From positions 1 to 5,043 of the forward strand of contig JASHYF010000428.1 of the NCBI GenBank assembly GCA_030043235.1: a stretch of DNA of 5,043 bases, written 5' to 3'. Positions 1 through 5,043 of the stretch are shown here, piece by piece (the first letter of the stretch is position 1; the number at the start of each line of letters is the position of its first letter). The notes under the pieces are model-generated. The model made no database searches and was not told where the DNA came from. It saw only the letters and a program-made list of their open reading frames with translations. The DNA is from Solirubrobacteraceae bacterium. GTDB lineage: Bacteria; Actinomycetota; Thermoleophilia; Solirubrobacterales; Solirubrobacteraceae. The position numbers and the translations under genes are program-made.

Positions 1-1
1 G

Positions 2-355
2 AACCCGTGCGGCTCCGGTCAACGGCTGTGGCGCAACGGCGCCTACCGTGGGCCAGGCGCGATGGGGGTCACCAACGAGGCGCACGATTGGAGCTACGGA
101 CGCAAGGGCTTCCCGCTGTACTGCACGCACTGCTCGTTCATGAACGAGATCCAGCCGATCGAGTGGACCGGCCACCCGATGTATCCCTCCGACCCGCCGG
201 ATGACTACGAGCGGGATCCATGTGTCTGGTACTGGTACAAGGATCCCGTGGACATCCCGGAGCGCCACTGGAAGCGCTACGGGCTGTCGAAGCCGAACGG
301 TTCGACGGACGCCGGTGGGCCCGCCGCCGCGCCCGAGACCGCCGCGGAGCTCTGA
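2..355 (+). CDS. C-terminal part of an unrecognised Cys/aromatic-rich protein (partial, 5' end outside window)
   Basis: The frame is open from the left edge and ends at TGA 353-355, giving 117 visible residues; the true start lies upstream. An internal ATG at 62 exists, but the preceding 20 codons read sensibly (NPCGSGQRLWRNGAYRGPGA), so the gene probably continues leftwards. Visible features are a Cys at residue 3, a CTHC pair at 41-44, His at 28 and 58, and a segment DPCVWYWYKDP at 72-82 with a further Cys. This spacing would suit a structural zinc site, but that is inference. Trp and Tyr are frequent, and the last 20 or so residues are a low-complexity Ala/Pro/Gly tail. I do not recognise the family and assign no function. 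The downstream SDR starts 43 bases after this stop, which suggests one operon. Coding is supported by the conserved-looking residue mix; the competing frames are Arg/Pro-rich. Confidence 0.72.
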   Translation, partial: NPCGSGQRLWRNGAYRGPGAMGVTNEAHDWSYGRKGFPLYCTHCSFMNEIQPIEWTGHPMYPSDPPDDYERDPCVWYWYKDPVDIPERHWKRYGLSKPNGSTDAGGPAAAPETAAEL

Positions 356-398
356 TGCGCGTCGACGGAGGGGCCTGGCGCGGACCCGGCGAGGCTTG

Positions 399-1169
399 AT
401 GGCGGCGAGCACCACCCCGAACCGGCGGCGCGTGCTGGTGACAGGGGCGACTGGCGGCATTGGCCGCGCGATCGTCGACGCGCTCGCCGTCTGCGATTGC
501 CGGATCGGCGCCTGCGACATCACACCCGACGTCGAGTCGGAATTCGCAGATAACGGCGCGGTCGGCGCCTCCGCCACTTTCGACGTGCGCGACCGCGCCG
601 CCGCCGAGGCCGCCGTGGTGGAGCTCGTGGCGCGCCTTGGAGGTTGTGACGCCGTGGTGGCAAATGCCGGCGTCGTCGACACGATCCATCGCGCGGAGGG
701 CTTCCCCGAGGAGGAGTGGCGCAAGGACCTCGAAACGAACCTGTCGGGCCAGTTTCATGCGGTGCAGGCGGCGTTCTCCGCCCTGGCCGAGTCCCGCGAC
801 GGCCGAGTTGTGCTGATCTCCTCTGCGTCGGCGGAGACCGGACTCCCGGGCCAGGTTGCCTACACGGCCGCGAAGGCCGGCATCGTCGGCATGGCACGCA
901 CGCTCGCGGCGGAGTGGGCGTCACGCGGGGTGCGCTGCAACGTGGTCATGCCGGGCCTGATCGCCACGCCCAAGGTCAGGGCGTTGCCGAGCGCGATGCA
1001 CGAGGCGATGAAGCGCTCGATCCCGCTCGGGCGGATCGGCGAGACCGAGGAGCTCGCGGGCGCCGTGACGTTTCTACTGTCCCCGGCGGCGGCCTACATC
1101 ACCGGCACGGTCCTCCGCGTCGACGGTGGCTTCGGCCTCTCCACCGCCGGCCTGATGAGCGGCCGTTAG
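399..1169 (+). CDS. SDR family NAD(P)-dependent oxidoreductase
   Basis: This is a complete classical short-chain dehydrogenase/reductase of 256 residues, the usual length for the family, expected to be a cytoplasmic Rossmann-fold enzyme oxidising an alcohol or reducing a carbonyl. The nucleotide-binding motif TGATGGIG is at residues 15-22. Asp40 at the end of the second strand (GACDIT) favours NAD(H) over NADP(H). A DVRD turn is at 62-65 and the NAG motif at 89-91. The catalytic tetrad is Asn114, Ser142, Tyr155 and Lys159 (YTAAK), with the normal 13-residue Ser-Tyr spacing. The C-terminus has the typical ITGTVLRVDGG segment. I chose ATG 399 because it lies about 15 residues before the glycine motif and has GAGG at 391-394 upstream; TTG 396 is an alternative one codon earlier. 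The frame stays open further upstream to 201, but that stretch is Arg/Pro-rich and overlaps the previous gene. The substrate cannot be read from sequence; names such as 3-oxoacyl-ACP reductase would be over-calls. Confidence 0.95.
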   Translation: MAASTTPNRRRVLVTGATGGIGRAIVDALAVCDCRIGACDITPDVESEFADNGAVGASATFDVRDRAAAEAAVVELVARLGGCDAVVANAGVVDTIHRAEGFPEEEWRKDLETNLSGQFHAVQAAFSALAESRDGRVVLISSASAETGLPGQVAYTAAKAGIVGMARTLAAEWASRGVRCNVVMPGLIATPKVRALPSAMHEAMKRSIPLGRIGETEELAGAVTFLLSPAAAYITGTVLRVDGGFGLSTAGLMSGR

Positions 1170-1172
1170 ACG

Positions 1173-1199
1173 AGCAACGGCAGTCCTCCTGCTGTCGCT
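1173..1199 (+). terminator. Hairpin after the SDR stop, candidate terminator
   Basis: Three bases after the SDR stop, an 11-position stem can form between 1173-1183 and 1189-1199 around a 5-base loop (TCCTC). It contains one G-T wobble and one A-C mismatch. No T-run follows, so it is not a canonical intrinsic terminator. Hairpins of this kind are common 3' ends in high-GC bacteria, and the position directly after the last gene of the unit supports the call. It could equally act as an mRNA 3'-stabilising stem. Confidence 0.4.
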
Positions 1200-1472
1200 G
1201 TGGAACGGCCGCGGGCGCAAGGGACGGCCGCGAGCCGGCTCGTGCTTTCGAAGAGGCCGGGGACGAATGCAACAGCCGACCGGTCTCAGCGGGGTCAAAC
1301 CCTCGTTCGGCACCACCCATCGAGATCCGCTCCAGAAGGGGTTCGGCGCATGTCCAATCGAGGTCGGCGGCTACAAAGCACGGATAGCCGACCAACCGCA
1401 CTGCTTATCGTCCAAGGCGGCCATGTCGAGCTCGAACCGTCGAGACGCCCGCGTTCGTTCCAATGCAGGCGC

Positions 1473-1487
1473 GTCAGGGCCGCTGAC
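1473..1487 (-). terminator. Short hairpin 3' of the S53 peptidase gene, weak terminator candidate
   Basis: Five bases, GTCAG and CTGAC, pair around a 5-base loop, 13 bases beyond the peptidase stop on the minus strand. The stem is short and no T-run follows it on that strand, so only its position makes it a candidate. Confidence 0.18.
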
Positions 1488-1500
1488 CCGGAGGAGGCGC

Positions 1501-3228
1501 CTATGGCAGCGCTGCGAGCAGCCGCTGGCCGTTGGGCACGCCCCAGCCGCTGACCGCGTCGTAGCCTGGGCCCGCTTCGTATCCCCGGTTGGGCTGCGGT
1601 TCCGAGGTGTTGTTGCCTTTGGTGATGTCGGTGCAGCCTTCTTCGCCACGAGGTTTACCCGTGGTGCCGTTTTCGTAGAGCAGCGGCGCGAGGAAGGCCG
1701 GTCCGTTGGTGGGCTTGCCGTTGGCGAGCATGCGCGCGATCAGCGAGGCCCACAGCGGCGTGGCCGCGCTCGTGCCCCCGTTGGGTTCGCGTTTGCCCGC
1801 GAGCACCACGTCATAGCCTGGAGGACCGGCGAGAGCGGCGATGTCGGGGATTATGCGCCCGTCGAAGCCCTTGTCGTTGTTCAGCGATTCGACCTTCACG
1901 GTCTGCCAGGCCGGTCGCGGGAAGATCACGCTCACACCGCCTCCCGTCGCGCCTCCCCCTTGCGGTGTGCGCCGCCCCGGCGGCACACGCCAGACGACCT
2001 CGTTTCCCCCCTTGGTGAGCATCGTCCCGCCGACGCTCAGGACGAACGGGCTGCTCGCGGGGAAGTTCACGTGGCAGTCGCCGTCTCCGACCTGGTCGCC
2101 GGACCCGTCGTCGCCGGCGGCGGCACAGACGGTGATGCCGAGGTGCGCCGCCGCTTCCAGGCGCTGGTTGATTTCTTCGAGCGCGGCCCGTGACATTTCT
2201 TCGCTGTTCTCGCCGGTGGTCTCCCAGATGCCCCAGCTGATGGAGACCGCATGCACGGACGCCGGCTGCCCGGAGATGAGCTGGTTGAGCACGTCGATCC
2301 AGCCCTTCTGTTCGAAGCTGGAGAAATACACGAAGACCTCGGCCCCCTGGCAGAGGGCGGTGACGATCTCGATGTCCATCATCACCTCGCCGCTCGCGTC
2401 TTCTTCCGCTTCTCGCTGCTGCTGCGGGAGCTGCGCGATTTCCTGCTGGGTGAGCGGTTTGCCCACGATCGTCGGCTGTCGGGGTTCCACCCCGTGCTGC
2501 CCGCAGAACGTCTTCAGATCCCCTTCGGAGTACGCTCCGCCGAACTCGAGGATCGCGACCTTCTGGCCGGCGGCGTTTCCGGGCGGGAAGCTGTAGCGCC
2601 CTACGAGATCGCTCGGCGAGAGGCCCGTGGCGGGTTCGTCCGCGGGTTCTTCCTGCGCCGGTTCTTCCACGGGTTCTTCTACAGGCGCGGGTTCCTGTTC
2701 TCCGGATTCCTCCTGCGCGGGTTCTTCTTCCGGGGCTTCTTCCTGCGCGGATGCGGCGGCGGGAATGCCCACCCTGCGCGCGACCCGGCGCTGGTCGAAG
2801 CCGAACACGCCGGTGACGATCCCGTCGAGCTCCTTGGGGATCTGCAGTTCGCCCTCGCGGCCGCGGTATTCCCCCAGCTCGTCGCTTCTGTAGATCGCCA
2901 TCCCGGGATGGAAGGCCTCCTCCATCTGGGCGGCGGTGCCGCTGACGCGCATGCTGCGCGTGAGCGCCGAGGTCTCTTCCACCGTCAGGCCGTAGCGCTC
3001 GAGCGTCCTCTGCGCGGTCTGGAGGTCCTCTCCGCTGGCGCCATAGCCGCTCTCGAGCTCCTCCCTGGACATCGCCGGCTCGCGCGGGTCCAGCTCTGGC
3101 AGCTCCTCGCGACCGCGCAGCGTGAGCGTGACCTCGACGCGCGAGCTGGGATCGACCTCGCCGACGCGCGTGGCGCCCTTCTTGGCCGAACGACAACTGT
3201 TCGCGAGTATGACGTGGTCGTCATCCAT
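1501..3228 (-). CDS. S53 family peptidase (sedolisin/kumamolisin type) with propeptide
   Basis: This is a complete 575-residue serine-carboxyl peptidase precursor, close to the known kumamolisin precursor in length and order. Residues 1 to about 155 are the activation propeptide, ending in an Arg-rich stretch (QRRVARRVG). Residues 160-199 are an acidic repeat linker, and the catalytic domain runs from about 203. By comparison with kumamolisin the catalytic residues are Glu281 and Asp285 (GEVMMDIE), oxyanion Asp373 (AAAGDDGS) and nucleophile Ser487 (GGTSAATP). Calcium ligands are Asp534 and Ile535 (TDITKGNN) plus Gly553, Gly555 and Asp557 (AGPGYD). Family members are acid endopeptidases that self-activate by cutting off the propeptide. 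ATG 3228 is chosen for its strong Shine-Dalgarno site and because the next residues (HVILANS) match the usual start of the propeptide. No signal peptide follows it. An upstream ATG at 3366 would add 46 residues with a broken hydrophobic stretch and no such site. The gene appears monocistronic, divergent from the phosphoesterase. Family assignment is secure; substrate and location are not. Confidence 0.96.
   Translation of the reverse strand: MDDDHVILANSCRSAKKGATRVGEVDPSSRVEVTLTLRGREELPELDPREPAMSREELESGYGASGEDLQTAQRTLERYGLTVEETSALTRSMRVSGTAAQMEEAFHPGMAIYRSDELGEYRGREGELQIPKELDGIVTGVFGFDQRRVARRVGIPAAASAQEEAPEEEPAQEESGEQEPAPVEEPVEEPAQEEPADEPATGLSPSDLVGRYSFPPGNAAGQKVAILEFGGAYSEGDLKTFCGQHGVEPRQPTIVGKPLTQQEIAQLPQQQREAEEDASGEVMMDIEIVTALCQGAEVFVYFSSFEQKGWIDVLNQLISGQPASVHAVSISWGIWETTGENSEEMSRAALEEINQRLEAAAHLGITVCAAAGDDGSGDQVGDGDCHVNFPASSPFVLSVGGTMLTKGGNEVVWRVPPGRRTPQGGGATGGGVSVIFPRPAWQTVKVESLNNDKGFDGRIIPDIAALAGPPGYDVVLAGKREPNGGTSAATPLWASLIARMLANGKPTNGPAFLAPLLYENGTTGKPRGEEGCTDITKGNNTSEPQPNRGYEAGPGYDAVSGWGVPNGQRLLAALP
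2632..2751 (-). repeat. Four tandem 30-base units encoding the acidic linker of the S53 peptidase
   Basis: Residues 160-199 of the peptidase divide into four 10-residue units: SAQEEAPEEE, PAQEESGEQE, PAPVEEPVEE and PAQEEPADEP. The DNA keeps the same period: the string TCCTGCGC (plus strand) occurs at 2651, 2711 and 2741, offsets of 60 and 30 bases. The units are diverged but in register, which suggests growth by tandem duplication. The encoded stretch should be disordered and strongly negatively charged. It lies between the propeptide and the mature enzyme, where processing of this family occurs. Confidence 0.8.
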
Positions 3229-3240
3229 CTCTTCCCCCTT
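3229..3240 (-). promoter_or_regulatory. Ribosome binding site of the S53 peptidase
   Basis: Read on the minus strand, the sequence is AAGGGGGAAGAG directly before ATG 3228. The purine-rich core AAGGGGG ends 5 bases before the start codon. This decides for 3228 over the in-frame ATG at 3366. Confidence 0.75.
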
Positions 3241-3331
3241 CGTTGTCAAGAACACGACGGCCACCCTTGCGGGCGGCTGACAGGCTATCAGAACGATCCA
3301 GAACTCGCGTTTCACCTGTGCACGCCGCTCG

Positions 3332-3383
3332 AGCGGTGCCACCGGCCGACGAGCGGCCGATCGCACCGGCTGCTGACACCGCT
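3332..3383. repeat. Nested inverted repeat in the divergent intergenic region
   Basis: The outer arms AGCGGTG (3332-3338) and CACCGCT (3377-3383) are exact reverse complements. Between them, CGGCCG occurs at 3343-3348 and 3354-3359 and can pair around the 5-base loop ACGAG. The right outer arm runs directly into TTTT (3383-3386). The structure could be an operator for the divergent pair, a terminator-like attenuator on the plus strand, or chance in GC-rich DNA. The outer loop is long, so the outer stem is weak alone. Confidence 0.3.
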
Positions 3384-3462
3384 TTTACACCGCCTTCACG
3401 AAAGTCCCGCAAGCGCGCGGCTGTTCGTGCGATTCGCTACGGTGCATCGCACTGATCGTCTC

Positions 3463-3470
3463 GGGAAAGG
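3463..3470 (+). promoter_or_regulatory. Probable ribosome binding site of the phosphoesterase
   Basis: GGGAAAGG lies 10 bases before ATG 3481, a slightly long but workable spacing. An in-frame GTG at 3472 would sit only one base after it, too close for normal initiation, so ATG 3481 is preferred. Confidence 0.45.
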
Positions 3471-3480
3471 TGTGCCGCGA

Positions 3481-5043
3481 ATGGGGGGACTCTCTTCCAT
3501 TGACTGCGTGGTGGTCCTCATGCTGGAGAACCGCTCGTTCGACCACATGCTCGGCTACCTGTACGCAGACAAAGGGAACGTCTCGCCGTCAGGCCAATCG
3601 TTCGCGGGACTGACGGGGAAGGAGTCGAATCCGGACGCGCACGGCGAACCGGTGGGCGTGTTCCCGATCACGCAGGGAACGCCGAACGCTTACCTGATGC
3701 CGGGCGCTGACCCGGGCGAGGGCTACATGGCGACCAACAGCCAGTTGTTCGGCAAAACCGACACGCCCGCTCCCGGCACGACGCCAACGATGGACGGTTT
3801 TGTCTCCGACTTCGCCTACACGCTCGAATGGCAGCAGCGTGAGGGCTGGTCGATCGTGCCCGGCACGACGGCGAACGACATCATGGGCTGCTTCACGCCG
3901 GAGGCGCTGCCGGTGCTGTCGGGCCTGGCGAGCGGCTTCGCCGTGTGCGACCAGTGGTTCGGCTCGGTGCCGACGGAGACGCTTCCCAATCGCGCGTTCC
4001 TGTGCACGGGCACGAGCGAGGGGCACATGGACGACAAGACGAGGACGTTCACCGCGCGCAGCATCTTCGCGGCGATGAGCGAACAGGAAGTCGACTGGGC
4101 TGTGTACGGGTACGACGAAGAGCCGCTCACGCGTCACACCTTCACCGACATAACCCACGCTGCGTCAGCTCACTTCGGCCTCTTCTCCGACTTCCTCGAA
4201 GCGGCGAAGGCCGGCAAGCTGCCCGCCTTCGCGTTGCTCGAGCCCGGCTGGAAACCGACCGGCAACAGCCAGCACCCCAACTACAACGTCGCCCGCGGCG
4301 AGCAGCTCATCCACGACACCTACTACGCACTGCGCAACGGCCCGCAGTGGCAGCAGACGCTGCTGATCGTCACCTACGACGAGCACGGCGGCTGCTACGA
4401 CCACGAACCGCCCCCGTGGAAGGCGACGCCGCCGGACTCCTCCACGGGGGAGTTCGGCTTCGACTTCACCCGCTTCGGCCCGCGCGTGCCGACGGTACTC
4501 GTCTCGCCGTGGATAGAAAAGGGCACTGTGTTCCGCGCCCCGGAAGGCTCGACGCCGCTCGACCACACCTCGATCCTGAAGACGCTCGAGAAGCGCTGGG
4601 GACTACCCGCGCTGACCGCGCGCGACGCGGCCGCCGTCGAGGTTTCAGGAGCGCTCACCCGCGGATCGGCGCGTGACGACGACCCGTTGGAAGGAGTCGC
4701 CGTGCCCGTCTCCGAACAGAACCCGCCGCAGGAGGAACGGCCGTCTCATCTACAGGAGGTGCTCGCCGACCTCATCTCCCGCCAGGATCCCGCGGGCACC
4801 CGCGAGCCCGCGCTTCGCACGAGCGCGGACTACCACCGCTACAGCCAGCCGGACAGAGCCCTGAGCAGGGTCATCCTCGACCCCTCGGTCGTATTCTCGG
4901 ACGAGACGCTCGAATGGATCGCCGATCCTGAGCTTCGCCCCTGGCTCGCGGTCTCACAGGCGCTGATGCAGCGCCTGAAGGCGGCCGATAATGGCGAGGC
5001 GTTCCTTCCCTACGCCGCGCCCGACCCGCAACGGATCGTAGAG
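3481..5043 (+). CDS. PF04185 phosphoesterase (phospholipase C / acid phosphatase family), 3' end outside window
   Basis: This frame is open from ATG 3481 to the right edge, 521 residues without a stop. The first 390 or so residues carry the family's blocks in order: VVLMLENRSFDHMLGYL at 11-27 with Glu16 and Asn17 as likely metal or active-site residues; SVPTETLPNR at 162-171 with Thr167 the likely nucleophile; TYDEHGGCYDH at 298-308; GPRVPTVLVSPW at 333-344; and DHTSILKTLEKRWG at 361-374. Family members hydrolyse phosphate esters, either phospholipid head groups or simple phosphomonoesters; which applies here cannot be read. The protein starts almost directly at the first core strand, so there is no room for the Tat or Sec signal that many secreted relatives have. 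Residues from about 400 form an extension I do not recognise. It begins with a Pro/Glu/Gln-rich stretch, followed by a predicted mixed or helical part (SHLQEVLADL, ETLEWIADPELRPWLAVSQA). The gene is divergent from the S53 peptidase. Family call is firm; specificity is open. Confidence 0.93.
   Translation, partial: MGGLSSIDCVVVLMLENRSFDHMLGYLYADKGNVSPSGQSFAGLTGKESNPDAHGEPVGVFPITQGTPNAYLMPGADPGEGYMATNSQLFGKTDTPAPGTTPTMDGFVSDFAYTLEWQQREGWSIVPGTTANDIMGCFTPEALPVLSGLASGFAVCDQWFGSVPTETLPNRAFLCTGTSEGHMDDKTRTFTARSIFAAMSEQEVDWAVYGYDEEPLTRHTFTDITHAASAHFGLFSDFLEAAKAGKLPAFALLEPGWKPTGNSQHPNYNVARGEQLIHDTYYALRNGPQWQQTLLIVTYDEHGGCYDHEPPPWKATPPDSSTGEFGFDFTRFGPRVPTVLVSPWIEKGTVFRAPEGSTPLDHTSILKTLEKRWGLPALTARDAAAVEVSGALTRGSARDDDPLEGVAVPVSEQNPPQEERPSHLQEVLADLISRQDPAGTREPALRTSADYHRYSQPDRALSRVILDPSVVFSDETLEWIADPELRPWLAVSQALMQRLKAADNGEAFLPYAAPDPQRIVE

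Larger units (their letters stand above)
1170..1500. other. Gene-free intergenic region between convergent genes
   Basis: This 331-base gap lies between the 3' ends of the SDR (+) and the S53 peptidase (-). Open frames cross it on both strands, but their translations are Arg/Ser/Pro-rich with no recognisable domain, and those extending leftwards or rightwards only shadow the flanking genes. Besides the hairpin after the SDR, it contains a perfect 12-base palindrome (CGAGCCGGCTCG) at 1231-1242. A bulged inverted repeat pairs 1362-1373 with 1385-1393, and a small stem pairs 1473-1477 with 1483-1487. I found no tRNA cloverleaf, insertion-sequence ends or CRISPR-like repeats. The region may be ordinary convergent 3' sequence or a decayed remnant. 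Confidence 0.6.
3229..3480. other. Divergent intergenic region between the S53 peptidase and the phosphoesterase
   Basis: These 252 bases must carry the promoters of both flanking genes, since their starts face away from each other. Apart from the two ribosome binding sites and the inverted repeat at 3332-3383, I see no convincing -10/-35 pair. Frames stay open across the region on both strands, but this is expected at this GC content and the translations carry no recognisable domain. Confidence 0.6.

Noticed and set aside
201..398. In-frame upstream extension of the SDR
   Set aside because: The extra 66 residues are Arg/Pro/Ser-rich, overlap the preceding gene, and precede the normal SDR start by far more than the family allows.
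1285..1400. Possible tRNA-like segment with GGGGTCAAACCC
   Set aside because: No acceptor stem, anticodon arm or proper T-loop could be fitted around it on either strand.
1099..1401. 100-codon minus-strand frame in the 1170-1500 gap
   Set aside because: Its start (MRLVGYPCFVAADLDW) looks less biased than most shadows, but the second half overlaps the SDR and becomes Arg/Gly/Ser-rich. There is no ribosome binding site I would trust and no recognisable domain.
1267..2193. 308-codon open frame on the plus strand
   Set aside because: Most of it lies opposite the S53 gene, whose catalytic motifs are clear; its translation has no recognisable domain and reads as a high-GC shadow.
1811..3196. 461-codon minus-strand frame inside the peptidase gene
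   Set aside because: It is extremely Arg/Gly-rich and overlaps the S53 frame on the same strand; it is an alternative-frame shadow.
3242..3247. TTGACA on the minus strand, a consensus -35 hexamer
   Set aside because: It lies only 13 bases before the peptidase start codon, leaving no room for a -10 element and leader.
3384..3412. Weak minus-strand promoter for the peptidase (TTGCGG, 17-base spacer, TGTAAA)
   Set aside because: Both hexamers match the consensus poorly and such pairs occur often by chance; not enough to list as a feature.
3589..4676. Long open frames on both strands over the phosphoesterase (3589-4158 minus, 3945-4676 plus, 4165-4566 minus)
   Set aside because: The plus-strand frame from 3481 carries all PF04185 motifs without interruption; the others are Arg-rich and featureless.

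Overview
This window reads as high-GC bacterial chromosome. GC-rich codon third positions dominate, starts are ATG, and a clear Shine-Dalgarno site precedes the peptidase gene. The codon bias and gene families (a classical SDR oxidoreductase, an S53 sedolisin-type peptidase and a PF04185 phosphoesterase) suit an actinobacterium-like soil organism. That placement is inference only, because no rRNA, tRNA or other marker gene is present.

Layout: (1) Bases 2-355 (+) hold the 3' end of a gene for an unrecognised protein rich in Cys, Trp and Tyr, cut by the left edge. (2) Bases 399-1169 (+) hold a complete 256-residue SDR with an intact Asn-Ser-Tyr-Lys tetrad. It lies 43 bases behind the first gene and is probably co-transcribed with it. 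(3) Bases 1170-1500 contain no convincing gene but do contain hairpins, including a terminator-like one just after the SDR stop. (4) Bases 1501-3228 (-) hold a complete 575-residue S53 peptidase with its propeptide, Ser-Glu-Asp catalytic residues and C-terminal calcium site. An unusual acidic linker of four 10-residue units joins propeptide and catalytic domain. (5) Bases 3229-3480 are a divergent intergenic region with a nested inverted repeat. (6) Bases 3481-5043 (+) hold a PF04185 phosphoesterase (phospholipase C / acid phosphatase type) that is still open at the right edge. It carries at least 120 residues beyond the recognisable core.

How the genes relate: the first two genes look like one transcription unit, possibly a small catabolic or redox module of unknown substrate. 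The SDR and the peptidase converge on the 1170-1500 gap. The peptidase and phosphoesterase are divergent and could share control from the 252-base region between them. Both belong to hydrolase families that often act outside the cell, yet neither has an evident signal peptide at its best-supported start. I see no CRISPR array, mobile element, RNA gene or recognised defence system. The most unusual item is the periodic acidic linker in the peptidase; nothing here amounts to clear evidence of a new system.
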